13,955 nucleotides of DNA, from assembly GCA_910587025.1 (NCBI GenBank), contig CAJUKR010000038.1:1-13955 (forward strand). The letters are read 5' to 3'. Under the pieces are notes generated by a model. It was not told the origin of the DNA. It saw nothing but the letters and a program-made list of their open reading frames with translations, and made no database searches. This document shows positions 7,034 through 13,955 of the stretch, piece after piece; within the stretch, counting starts at the first letter, position 1, and every line of letters starts with the position of its first letter. The translations under genes were made by a program, and so were the position numbers. Origin of the DNA: an uncultured Christensenellaceae bacterium (GTDB lineage: Bacteria > Bacillota > Clostridia > Christensenellales > Pumilibacteraceae).

Positions 7034-7081
7034 CAACAGTGCGAAATGCGCCCTTGGAACAGGAAATATTCGGAAAGCGCG

Positions 7082-7093
7082 TGTAATATTACA
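7082..7093. promoter_or_regulatory. Perfect 12-bp palindrome TGTAATATTACA
   Basis: It lies 10-21 bp past the MATE stop codon and about 66 bp upstream of the lon -35 box. Its size and symmetry suit a dimeric repressor, but it could be chance in AT-rich DNA. No regulator is assigned. Confidence 0.3.
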
Positions 7094-7102
7094 GTTCTTG
7101 TA

Positions 7103-8494
7103 TTATTCCACCGTATTTTCCGACGTGTCGGTACTTTTCTTCCGAAAAGTCTTATGCGATATAATGAAATACGACAGTAATACGGCGGAGCCGGTAACCG
7201 CCCATGTGATGGGATAAATTATCATAAGCAGAATGAAATTATCGGGATACAACGCGAACACCGTAAACACCCATATAATGCGCAGTAAACACGAGCCTAT
7301 GACCGTCAATGCCGCCGGAAGCATGGAATGCCCTATCGCGCGGAGCGCAGAACCGCCGACTTCATAAGTGCTCGGAAGCATGGCGAACATCAGAACATAA
7401 CGCATACGCGTCAATGCGAATTCGATAACTTCGGGATCTCCCGTATATATCCTTATGAAAAACCGTCCGCCGAACGTAAAAGTCAACGACAGTACAGTGC
7501 TTATTATCAATGCCGACGTCATGCTCAGTAAAAATATTTTCCGACACCTGTCGTAAAGTCCAGCGGCGTAATTCTGTCCCATGAACGTAACCGTCGCCTG
7601 CGCAAACGCATTCACAAAGAAATACACGTAGTATTCGAAATAAACCGCATCGCCCGAACCCGCCATCGCCTTGTCGCCGAAACCGTTTACCGCCGTCTGT
7701 ATGCAAACGTTCGAGAGCGAAAAGACCATGCCCTGAATACCGGCGGGGACACCTATACGAAAAATTTTGACGAGATATTCTTTTTTGATTTTCGACTTGC
7801 CGAAGCGTATACGAAGCATGGGATCGCCGAACATTATGAATATGAACACGAGCCCTGCGCTCACCGCATCCGCAATGACGGTAGCTATCGCGACGCCGGC
7901 AACGCTCATACCGCAACCCGCGACGAAAAGCATATTCAGTCCGACGTTAAGTACGCCCGAGATAATGAGCGCGTACAATGCTTTTCTCGTATCGCCCACG
8001 CTTCTGAGTATAGCCGCGCCGAAGTTGTACACCATTACGAACGGCATGCCTATAAAATATATTCTCAAGTACAGCGTCGCAAGCTCTATTACGTTTTCGG
8101 GAGTCTGCATAAGCATCAGGATCGGACCCGCGATCGCGATCCCGAGCAACAGAAGAAAAACACCGCTTATTACAGCGATGACCATGGCGGTGAATATTAT
8201 GCTATGTATATCGTCCGTCCTGCCCCTGCCGATATATTCGGCAATGGTGACGGTAACGCCCACCGATATGCCCGTGAACAGATTTATCATGAGGTTTATG
8301 AACGCCCCGTTACTGTTCACCGCCGCCTGCGCGTTGCTGTCAACGAACCACCCGACGACTGCGACGTCGGCGGAATTGAACAGCTGTTGCAGTATGCTGC
8401 TGAGCGCAAGCGGCAAAGCGAATATCAGTATTTTTTTCAATAAAGGTCCGTGCAACATATCCATCCGCACGGTTTTACGCCCGTTTTCAGACAT
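7103..8494 (-). CDS. MATE-family multidrug/toxin efflux transporter
   Basis: This 463-residue polytopic membrane protein has about 12 hydrophobic segments. The N-terminal segment begins LLKKILIFALPLALSSILQQ and is followed by FNSADVAVVGWF; both are typical of the MATE (NorM/DinF-like) superfamily of Na+- or H+-coupled drug exporters. The second half repeats the architecture (FRIGVPAGIQGMVFSLSNVC), as expected for the two six-helix bundles. The C-terminus is a short, charged cytosolic tail. The substrate cannot be predicted. AGAAGG lies about 4 bases before ATG 8494. It sits 28 bp after clpX and 125 bp before lon, an unusual interruption of the protease cluster. It may be a lineage-specific insertion, although it is fully collinear and intact. 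Confidence 0.94.
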   Translation of the reverse strand: MSENGRKTVRMDMLHGPLLKKILIFALPLALSSILQQLFNSADVAVVGWFVDSNAQAAVNSNGAFINLMINLFTGISVGVTVTIAEYIGRGRTDDIHSIIFTAMVIAVISGVFLLLLGIAIAGPILMLMQTPENVIELATLYLRIYFIGMPFVMVYNFGAAILRSVGDTRKALYALIISGVLNVGLNMLFVAGCGMSVAGVAIATVIADAVSAGLVFIFIMFGDPMLRIRFGKSKIKKEYLVKIFRIGVPAGIQGMVFSLSNVCIQTAVNGFGDKAMAGSGDAVYFEYYVYFFVNAFAQATVTFMGQNYAAGLYDRCRKIFLLSMTSALIISTVLSLTFTFGGRFFIRIYTGDPEVIEFALTRMRYVLMFAMLPSTYEVGGSALRAIGHSMLPAALTVIGSCLLRIIWVFTVFALYPDNFILLMIIYPITWAVTGSAVLLSYFIISHKTFRKKSTDTSENTVE

Positions 8495-8522
8495 AACGCC
8501 TTCTTATTTCAATGCGAATTTT

Positions 8523-9800
8523 TTACGCCGCTTCCTTACGGACAATGACGGGATCGGCTTTCCCGAGAAGAAAATCTCTCGTCACGGTTATCTTTTCGAT
8601 CGTCTTGTCGGACGGACTCGAATACATAAGCCCGAGCATGGAGTTTTCGATTATCGTACGCAAGCCGCGCGCGCCCGTATCAAGCTCGATCGCTTTATCC
8701 GCGATTGCCTCGATAGCGCTCTGTTCGAATTCCAAACATATGCCGTCTATTTCAAACAGCTTTTCGTACTGGCGAACCAATGCGTCCTTCGGCTTCGTAA
8801 GGATAGAAACGAGAGCGTCGCGGTCGAGCGCGTCGAGACTTACCGTCACGGGCACGCGTCCGACAAACTCGGGGATCAGTCCGAATTTGATAAGATCCTG
8901 CGGCTGTACCTCTTTGAGCGACTCGCCCACTTTGGCTTCGTGCTTGCTTTTCACATTGCCGCCGAAGCCCATCGAGCTTCCGTCTTTGCGCTGTTCCACG
9001 ATCTTTTCGAGTCCGACGAACGCACCGCCGAAAATGAAAAGAATATTAGTCGTATCGATCTGCAAGCACTCCTGCTGAGGGTGCTTTCTTCCGCCCTGCG
9101 GAGGTACGCTCGCAACCGTACTTTCTATGATTTTCAAAAGCGCTTGCTGTACGCCCTCTCCGGATACGTCGCGCGTAATCGACGTATTTTCGCTTTTACG
9201 GGAAATCTTGTCGATCTCGTCGATATAAATTATGCCTATCTCTGCGCGCGGAATGTCATAGTCGGCATTCTGGATCAGCTTCAAAAGAATATTTTCCACA
9301 TCCTCGCCCACATATCCCGCCTCGGTCAGGGTAGTCGCGTCGGCAACGGCAAACGGAACGTTGAGTATGCGCGAAAGCGTCTGCGCAAGCAAGGTTTTTC
9401 CGCAACCCGTCGGTCCGAGCATAAGGATATTGCTCTTTTTGAGTTCGAGATCGGGTTTTTTGTTATTCCCGTTCTTTTTGAACTTTGCCTCCCTGCCCGC
9501 CTCGGAATTGTAGTTGATGCGCTTATAATGATTATAGACCGCAACGGAAAGCGCGACTTTGGCGTCGTCCTGTCCCACGATATACTCGTCGAGAGCCGCC
9601 TTTATCTCCATGGGAGTGGGCAAACTCGGCATAACCGAAGACGATTCGCCGTCCGAAGGATCTTCAAACAGCAGATCGCAACAAAGATCGACACAGTCGC
9701 TGCAAATACAGACCCCGCTCGGCGCGGAAATAAGTTTTCCTACTTCGTGTTCGCTCTTCCCGCAAAACTCGCAATGTCTTGTTTCTTCGAATATATCCAA
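8523..9800 (-). CDS. clpX: ATP-dependent Clp protease ATP-binding subunit ClpX
   Basis: This 425-residue AAA+ unfoldase feeds substrates to ClpP. The N-terminal zinc-binding domain has C10, C13, C33 and C36. Next come Walker A GPTGCGKT at 129-136, pore loop GYVGED from 162, Walker B IIYIDEID at 190-197, the RKH loop at 238-240 and sensor 2 GARGLR at 376-381. The ClpP-docking loop reads MGF (277-279) where most ClpX proteins have I/L/V-GF; the change is conservative. The start is TTG at 9800, since no ATG lies before the zinc domain. AGAGG, 7 bases upstream, lies within the last codons of clpP. Only 3 bases separate the clpP stop from this start, so the two should be co-translated. Confidence 0.97.
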   Translation of the reverse strand: MDIFEETRHCEFCGKSEHEVGKLISAPSGVCICSDCVDLCCDLLFEDPSDGESSSVMPSLPTPMEIKAALDEYIVGQDDAKVALSVAVYNHYKRINYNSEAGREAKFKKNGNNKKPDLELKKSNILMLGPTGCGKTLLAQTLSRILNVPFAVADATTLTEAGYVGEDVENILLKLIQNADYDIPRAEIGIIYIDEIDKISRKSENTSITRDVSGEGVQQALLKIIESTVASVPPQGGRKHPQQECLQIDTTNILFIFGGAFVGLEKIVEQRKDGSSMGFGGNVKSKHEAKVGESLKEVQPQDLIKFGLIPEFVGRVPVTVSLDALDRDALVSILTKPKDALVRQYEKLFEIDGICLEFEQSAIEAIADKAIELDTGARGLRTIIENSMLGLMYSSPSDKTIEKITVTRDFLLGKADPVIVRKEAA

Positions 9801-9803
9801 TGA

Positions 9804-10400
9804 TTAACCTCTCTTCTCGAAAATCCTGTCGATCAGTCCGTACTCGAGCGCTTCCTGCGCGCTCATATAATGATCGCGTTCGACATCCCTTTCCACATCC
9901 GCAAGCGGTTTGGAACAGTTCTCGGACAATATGCGATTCATCTTCTTCTTGATCTTCATGATATGCTCCGCCTGGATCATGATGTCGGTGGCCTGCCCCT
10001 GCGCTCCGCCGAGCGGCTGATGTATCATGATCTCGCTGTTGGGCAGACTGATACGCTTGCCCTTCGCGCCCGCGCTGAGCAGGAACGCTCCCATGGACGC
10101 CGCCATGCCGACGCAAATGGTAGAAACGTCGGGACGGATAAAATTCATGGTATCGTAAATTCCCATGCCGGCGGTAACCGAACCGCCGGGAGAATTGATA
10201 TACAGGCTGATATCTTTATCGGGATCTTTCGCCTCGAGATATATAAGCTGAGCTATAACGATATTTGCGCTGATGTCGTTGACTTCGCCGTTAAGGAATA
10301 CTATACGGTCCTCAAGCATTCTCGAATAGAGATCGTAAGAACGTTCGCCGCGATTGGTCTGTTCGACGACCATGGGCACAAGTTCGCTTCTGATTTGCAT
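9804..10400 (-). CDS. clpP: ATP-dependent Clp protease proteolytic subunit ClpP
   Basis: This 198-residue serine peptidase (family S14) forms the tetradecameric chamber that degrades proteins unfolded by ClpX. The catalytic triad is visible: Ser102 in GMAASMGAF, His127 in EIMIHQP and Asp176 in ERDHYMSA. INSPGGSV at 68-75 shapes the oxyanion region. The N-terminal LVPMVVEQ matches the axial loop segment of ClpP. GGAGG lies 9 bases before ATG 10400. The gene follows tig after 74 bp and is nearly contiguous with clpX. I found no convincing promoter in the tig-clpP gap. Length and all key residues are normal. Confidence 0.98.
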   Translation of the reverse strand: MQIRSELVPMVVEQTNRGERSYDLYSRMLEDRIVFLNGEVNDISANIVIAQLIYLEAKDPDKDISLYINSPGGSVTAGMGIYDTMNFIRPDVSTICVGMAASMGAFLLSAGAKGKRISLPNSEIMIHQPLGGAQGQATDIMIQAEHIMKIKKKMNRILSENCSKPLADVERDVERDHYMSAQEALEYGLIDRIFEKRG

Positions 10401-10474
10401 ATTGGATTACCTCCGTTATTTCTATTTAACTATGTCCGTATCGTCCGTATTTTATTCCGCAGATAAACGAAATA

Positions 10475-11854
10475 TTATTCTTTCGCTTCGGTTTCGGTCT
10501 TTTTCGTCGTCGTTTTCTTTGCAGCCGGCTTCTTTGCCGCGGTTTTTGCCGCAGGCGCTTTCTTAGCCTCGCCGTCCTTTTTCTCGATGTATTTTGCCGA
10601 AGAAACGAGCATATCGAGAACTTTCTCCATGACGATCTCGTTCTTCAGATAACCGAGCTCGCGCTCGTCGGGCTTACGCTTCTCTCCGTCGTCGGTCGCG
10701 GGCATCGATTCGGCATACTTCTTTTCGGCTTCTTCGTCGGTCGCCGTGATGCCCTCGCGCTTGATGATCTCCTCGAGACACAATCTCGTAAGCGCGCCGC
10801 GGCGGGCGTCGTCGTGACGTTCCTTGCGGAAGTCCTCGACGCTCGTACCCGAATATTTGAAATAGTCCTCGAGTTTCATGCCCTGATAATACATACGCAT
10901 TTCGAGATCTCTGAGCATATCGTCGAGATACTGCCTAACGAGCGCTTCGGGAATATCCGCGCTCGAGTTGTCGACGATCGCGTTGATGATATTGTTTTCG
11001 TTCTCGGCGCGGGCTCTTCTTTCGCCCTGCTTGACCATATTTTCTTTTATGCTGTTTTTATACGCTTCGAGAGTATCGAACTCGGATACGTCTTTTGCCC
11101 ACGCGTCGTCGGCCGTCGGAATATTCTTGCACGAAACGCCGTTGATCTTGCACGCAAAAACGGCTTCCTTGCCCTTGAGTTCGTCGGCATGGTAATCGTC
11201 GGGGAATTTTACTTTCACATCCTTTTCGTCGCCCTTCTTTACACCGACGAGCTGTTCCTCGAATCCGGGTATAAACGTGTGAGAGCCGAGCGTAAGGCTG
11301 TATTTTTCCGCCGTGCCGCCGTCGAATTTAACGCCGTCCACAGTCCCGCTGTAATCGAGATTGACTATATCTCCGTCGACTGCCGCTCCGTCCTTTTCTT
11401 CTATTCTTGCCGAACGCTCGAGCGCGCGTTTGATCTCCTCTTCGACCTGATCGTCCGAAACTGTGTATTCCGCTCTCTCGACCTCGACGCCCTTATAGTT
11501 GCCGAGTTCGACCTCGGGAGTCACGGGGAACGTAAGCGCAAACTTCAGTACCTTGCCGTCGAAATCGTCGATCGCCGCGGCGGGACGGTCTACGGGTACG
11601 ATCTCTTCGTGCTCTTTGAGGAAAAGCTCGTATCCGTCCTGTATGAGAATATCCATAGCGTCGTCCGCAAATACGCTTGCGCCGTACATGGTTTCAATCA
11701 TGTGACGGGGCGCGTGTCCGGCACGGAAACCGGGCACCTTATATTTGCCTTTGGTCTCCTGGTACGCCTTGCTTACGGCGTCTTTCCATTCCTGTTCCGT
11801 GGTTTCGAATTTAAGCGTGATTTCGCTTTTTTCTTTGCCGATTGTGTACTTCAT
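10475..11854 (-). CDS. tig: Trigger factor, ribosome-associated chaperone and peptidyl-prolyl isomerase
   Basis: This 459-residue protein binds the ribosome near the exit tunnel and shelters nascent chains. The order is: N-terminal ribosome-binding domain (1 to about 115), FKBP-type isomerase domain (about 158-245, from VDGDIVNLDYSG to VFACKINGV), and a helical C-terminal substrate domain. Two features are odd. The ribosome-docking signature, usually GFRKGxxP, reads GFRAGHAP here (42-49), so the Lys of the FRK motif is Ala45. The last 30 or so residues form a Lys/Ala/Thr/Pro-rich tail (for example AAKTAAKKPAAKK) beyond the normal end of about 430 residues. AAGGA lies about 7 bases before ATG 11854. 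It is the first gene of the minus-strand protease cluster, with its own promoter divergent from that of rqcH. Confidence 0.97.
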   Translation of the reverse strand: MKYTIGKEKSEITLKFETTEQEWKDAVSKAYQETKGKYKVPGFRAGHAPRHMIETMYGASVFADDAMDILIQDGYELFLKEHEEIVPVDRPAAAIDDFDGKVLKFALTFPVTPEVELGNYKGVEVERAEYTVSDDQVEEEIKRALERSARIEEKDGAAVDGDIVNLDYSGTVDGVKFDGGTAEKYSLTLGSHTFIPGFEEQLVGVKKGDEKDVKVKFPDDYHADELKGKEAVFACKINGVSCKNIPTADDAWAKDVSEFDTLEAYKNSIKENMVKQGERRARAENENNIINAIVDNSSADIPEALVRQYLDDMLRDLEMRMYYQGMKLEDYFKYSGTSVEDFRKERHDDARRGALTRLCLEEIIKREGITATDEEAEKKYAESMPATDDGEKRKPDERELGYLKNEIVMEKVLDMLVSSAKYIEKKDGEAKKAPAAKTAAKKPAAKKTTTKKTETEAKE

Positions 11855-11891
11855 TTTAGTATCCTTGAAAAATTTTATAAATTCAGCTAAT

Positions 11892-11920
11892 AATGTAACA
11901 TATTAAGAAAATAAAGTCAA
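11892..11920 (-). promoter_or_regulatory. Predicted tig promoter with extended -10
   Basis: On the minus strand the -35 box is TTGACT (11920-11915), the spacer 17 bp and the -10 box TACATT (11897-11892). TGT before it gives the extended TGn motif. The predicted start is near 11885, giving a leader of about 30 bases with AAGGA. The -35 box ends 5 bp from that of the divergent rqcH promoter. Confidence 0.6.
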
Positions 11921-11925
11921 ATGTA

Positions 11926-11954
11926 TTTACTTTTATTTGTATTTATATTACAAT
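11926..11954 (+). promoter_or_regulatory. Predicted rqcH promoter
   Basis: The -35 box is TTTACT (11926-11931), the spacer 17 bp and the -10 box TACAAT (11949-11954). The predicted start is near 11961, about 30 bases before ATG 11992. The -35 match is modest. It is back to back with the tig promoter. Confidence 0.5.
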
Positions 11955-11991
11955 ATAGTGCGACGGATACTTGACCGTTTCGGAGGAGATC

Positions 11992-13650
11992 ATGCCGGCA
12001 GACGCCTTAAATTATTCATTTCTCGCCAAAGAACTCGACAGTCTGATATCGGGCGGAAGAATCGACAAAATAATAATGAGCGACAAAAGCACCGTCATGC
12101 TTACTGTCCGTGCCGGCGGGATAAACCGCAATCTCGTCATCACGGCGGCGACCTCGCCGCGGTGTTATCTGACGCGATCCAGGCTCGCCGCGACCGACGT
12201 ACCGCTCTCGTTCTGTCTGCACCTCAGGCGGCACATCGGCGGAGGCACGATCGAGCGAGTGTATTCCGTTCCGTTCGAGCGCATACTCGTATTCGAAATA
12301 ACGGCGCGCGGTGATCTCGGCGAAAAGACGGAACGTAATATGATCGTCGAGATCATGGGCAAATATTCCAACATCGTGATCACCGACGGGGATATGAAAA
12401 TCACCGATGCGCTCAAACATATTTCGCTCGGCGAAGGACGTCCAGTTCTGCCCGGGCTCGGATACGTCTTCCCCGACGGCGGCGAACGGTTCGACCCCAC
12501 GGACGAAAGAGCGGACAATCTCCGCGACGTACCCGACTCCGAACTCGTCGGCGTAATGATAAAACGGCTCAAAGGACTTTCGGCGACGACGGCAACGGAA
12601 ATCATCGCGTGCGCATCGAACGGCATGCTTGCCCACGGCGCGAAAAAACTGCTCGAAAGATCAGTCGCGCCCGTCGTCTATTACCGCGACGGAAAACCGT
12701 GCGACTTCTCGTTCTGCGACTATGCGACGGCATACGGCGAACGCAAACGCGTAGACACGCTGTCCGAAGCCATGGACGAGTATTACGGAGCCGCAGCCGA
12801 ATCGGACGGCAAGACGCTCGCCGAAAACGCGGTAAAACGCACGCTCGGCGCGGCGCTCGACAAACAGAAAAAGAAACTGGGAACTTTTCTGCGAGAAAGC
12901 GAAAACGCATCCGACTTCGAACGTGAACGTATACTCGGCGAACTTATCACGGCAAACATATACAAGATCTCGCCCGGAGACACTTCGGTTACAGCGGACA
13001 ACTGGTACGACGGCGAACAAATCGAAATCAAGTTGACCGAAAATACGCCGCAGGAAGACGCGCAAAAACACTTTAAGAGGTACCAAAAAAAGAAACGCAC
13101 GGTCGCCAACCTCGCGACACAAATAGACGATTGCAAAAATGCGATAGACTACCTCGAAAGCGTGGAAGCGTCGCTTTCCCTCGCCGCGGATATTTCGGAT
13201 GTCGAAGAGATCGCCGAAGAACTGGAAAGCGCGGGCTATATCGTAAAACAGAACGCAAAGAAGAAAGTCACGGTAAGCGAGCCGCGAAAATTCGATATAA
13301 ACGGATTTCGTATACTCGTCGGAAAAAGCAATATACAAAACGACAAAATCACGAAAGAAGCGCGGGGCGAAGACATATGGATGCACACGCAGGGGTTTCA
13401 CGGCAGTCATCTCATAATCAGAGCAGGCGGCAAAGATATTCCCCGCGCCGTTCTGGAAAAAGCCGCGGCAATAGCGGCGTTTTACTCGAAAGCGAGATTA
13501 TCGGAAAACGTCCCCGTCGACTATACGCACGTAAAAAACGTGCATAAAAAGAAAGGCGCCGCTCCCGGAAAAGTCGATTATTTCGGAGCGAAAACCATAT
13601 ACGTTACGCCCGCGCCGCCCGAAGAAAACGTTTTCGACAAGCATAAATGA
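11992..13650 (+). CDS. rqcH: Ribosome-associated quality-control protein RqcH (NFACT/Rqc2 family)
   Basis: This 552-residue protein binds obstructed 50S subunits and recruits tRNA-Ala to add C-terminal alanine tails to stalled chains; family members were once annotated as fibronectin-binding proteins. It has an NFACT-N domain (to about 200), a helix-hairpin-helix-like region, a charged coiled-coil segment (about 352-395), and a C-terminal NFACT-R domain from about 434 with DIWMHT, GSHLIIR, AAFYSKAR, VPVDYTHVKNV and a terminal IYVTP. The start is ATG 11992, with GGAGG 5 bases upstream; an upstream in-frame TTG at 11971 precedes that site and is rejected. The conserved Asp-Arg pair of NFACT-N (DR, residues 97-98 in B. 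subtilis) reads Glu96-Arg97 here (PFERI). It is divergent from tig and ends in a strong terminator shared with the HAD gene. Confidence 0.95.
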   Translation: MPADALNYSFLAKELDSLISGGRIDKIIMSDKSTVMLTVRAGGINRNLVITAATSPRCYLTRSRLAATDVPLSFCLHLRRHIGGGTIERVYSVPFERILVFEITARGDLGEKTERNMIVEIMGKYSNIVITDGDMKITDALKHISLGEGRPVLPGLGYVFPDGGERFDPTDERADNLRDVPDSELVGVMIKRLKGLSATTATEIIACASNGMLAHGAKKLLERSVAPVVYYRDGKPCDFSFCDYATAYGERKRVDTLSEAMDEYYGAAAESDGKTLAENAVKRTLGAALDKQKKKLGTFLRESENASDFERERILGELITANIYKISPGDTSVTADNWYDGEQIEIKLTENTPQEDAQKHFKRYQKKKRTVANLATQIDDCKNAIDYLESVEASLSLAADISDVEEIAEELESAGYIVKQNAKKKVTVSEPRKFDINGFRILVGKSNIQNDKITKEARGEDIWMHTQGFHGSHLIIRAGGKDIPRAVLEKAAAIAAFYSKARLSENVPVDYTHVKNVHKKKGAAPGKVDYFGAKTIYVTPAPPEENVFDKHK

Positions 13651-13706
13651 TCACATGGCAGACGTTTTGCCTGGCATAGTACCCCAAATAATACGCTATT
13701 CAAGAC

Positions 13707-13737
13707 AAAAGCGCAAACCGAAAGGTTTGCGCTTTTT
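13707..13737. terminator. Bidirectional intrinsic terminator between rqcH and the HAD gene
   Basis: The 13-bp perfect arms 13707-13719 and 13724-13736 enclose a GAAA tetraloop. The plus strand ends in TTTTT and the minus strand in TTTT. It lies 57 bp past the rqcH stop and 19 bp past the stop of the converging HAD gene, so it can serve both. Confidence 0.92.
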
Positions 13738-13755
13738 CGTTGCCCGAAGGAGTAA

Positions 13756-13955
13756 TCAAAGCAGTTCATCAAAAGAGTTTATGTAAATATCGGATATGCG
13801 CTTCATCGCCGAAATATCCGAAGAACGCGGATCGTAAACCGCAACGGTCAGAAACCCCCCGTCCTTCGCGCCTTGGATTCCGAGAAATATATCCTCGAAT
13901 ACCGCGCATTCGTAAGGATCGAGCGCCAACTTCCCGCTTACAGCAAGATAAATAT
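13756..13955 (-). CDS. HAD-superfamily phosphatase/phosphomutase, C-terminal part only
   Basis: The last 66 codons of a gene enter from the right edge and stop at TGA 13758-13756. The motifs are those of the HAD subfamily-IA (beta-phosphoglucomutase-like) C-terminus: GK near the edge (motif III lysine), then LDPYECAVFEDIFLGIQGAKDGG, where ED is motif IV that binds Mg2+, then FLTVAVYD, and a final INSFDELL. The catalytic N-terminal Asp motif and the cap domain are outside the window, so the substrate cannot be assigned. The stop is followed by the bidirectional terminator. Confidence 0.88.
   Translation of the reverse strand, partial: IYLAVSGKLALDPYECAVFEDIFLGIQGAKDGGFLTVAVYDPRSSDISAMKRISDIYINSFDELL

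Noticed and set aside
4977..7217. A 746-codon open frame on the plus strand
   Set aside because: It lies antisense to lon, which has all the Lon motifs. The translation is rich in Arg/His/Phe with no recognisable domain, as expected for a mirror frame of a codon-biased gene.
7767..9803. A 678-codon open frame on the plus strand
   Set aside because: It spans antisense to both clpX and the MATE gene, changes character at their junction and shows no domain.
10434..10450. Tandem 9-bp repeat containing GTCCGTAT in the tig-clpP gap, considered as a CtsR-like operator
   Set aside because: CtsR heptads read GGTCAAA; this sequence differs and there is no clear promoter beside it. Possibly chance.
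13651..13706. Possible small RNA or tRNA between rqcH and the terminator
   Set aside because: No cloverleaf, T-loop or anticodon arm is visible and no promoter is present. It reads as the rqcH 3' untranslated region.

Overview
This window comes from a bacterial chromosome. It is most likely from an uncultured, gut-type lineage of the Firmicutes/Bacillota, class Clostridia. The grounds are the tig-clpP-clpX-lon-ysxC gene order, the RqcH/NFACT protein, sigma-A-like promoters (TTGACT/TATAAT, 17-bp spacers), GGAGG ribosome binding sites, and a secreted protein with a DUF6273-like region plus YDG-type Ig-like repeats. The lineage is inferred from gene content only. No tRNA, rRNA, CRISPR array or transposase gene was seen.

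Layout. Nearly everything reads on the minus strand. From right to left these genes are: the 3' end of a HAD-family phosphatase (13955-13756, cut by the window); tig (11854-10475); clpP (10400-9804); clpX (9800-8523); a MATE transporter (8494-7103); lon (6977-4659); ysxC (4662-4054); a Cys-rich conserved hypothetical gene (4031-3450); a metallophosphoesterase (3418-2714); and the 5' part of a large secreted protein gene (2398-1, cut by the window). The only plus-strand gene is rqcH (11992-13650). It diverges from tig across overlapping promoter regions and converges on the HAD gene at a bidirectional terminator.

Function. The core is a protein quality-control island. Trigger factor folds nascent chains. 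RqcH adds C-terminal tails to chains stalled on 50S subunits, and in Bacillus such tails are known ClpXP degrons. ClpXP and Lon degrade substrates, and YsxC acts in 50S assembly. The operon is broken by internal promoters. Those in front of lon and the metallophosphoesterase sit so close to the start codon that the mRNAs should be leaderless or nearly so (predicted 5' leaders of about 4 and 0 nt, with no Shine-Dalgarno sequence).

Most unusual region. The 315-bp gap at 2399-2713 separates the operon from the secreted protein gene. It holds a terminator and a strong promoter flanked by two related 30-bp near-palindromes. These lie in inverted orientation, 137 bp apart centre to centre. Five A/T tracts spaced about 9-10 bp lie between the upstream palindrome and the -35 box. 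The arrangement suggests a DNA-looping switch for a surface protein, or alternatively a miniature inverted-repeat element that carries a promoter.
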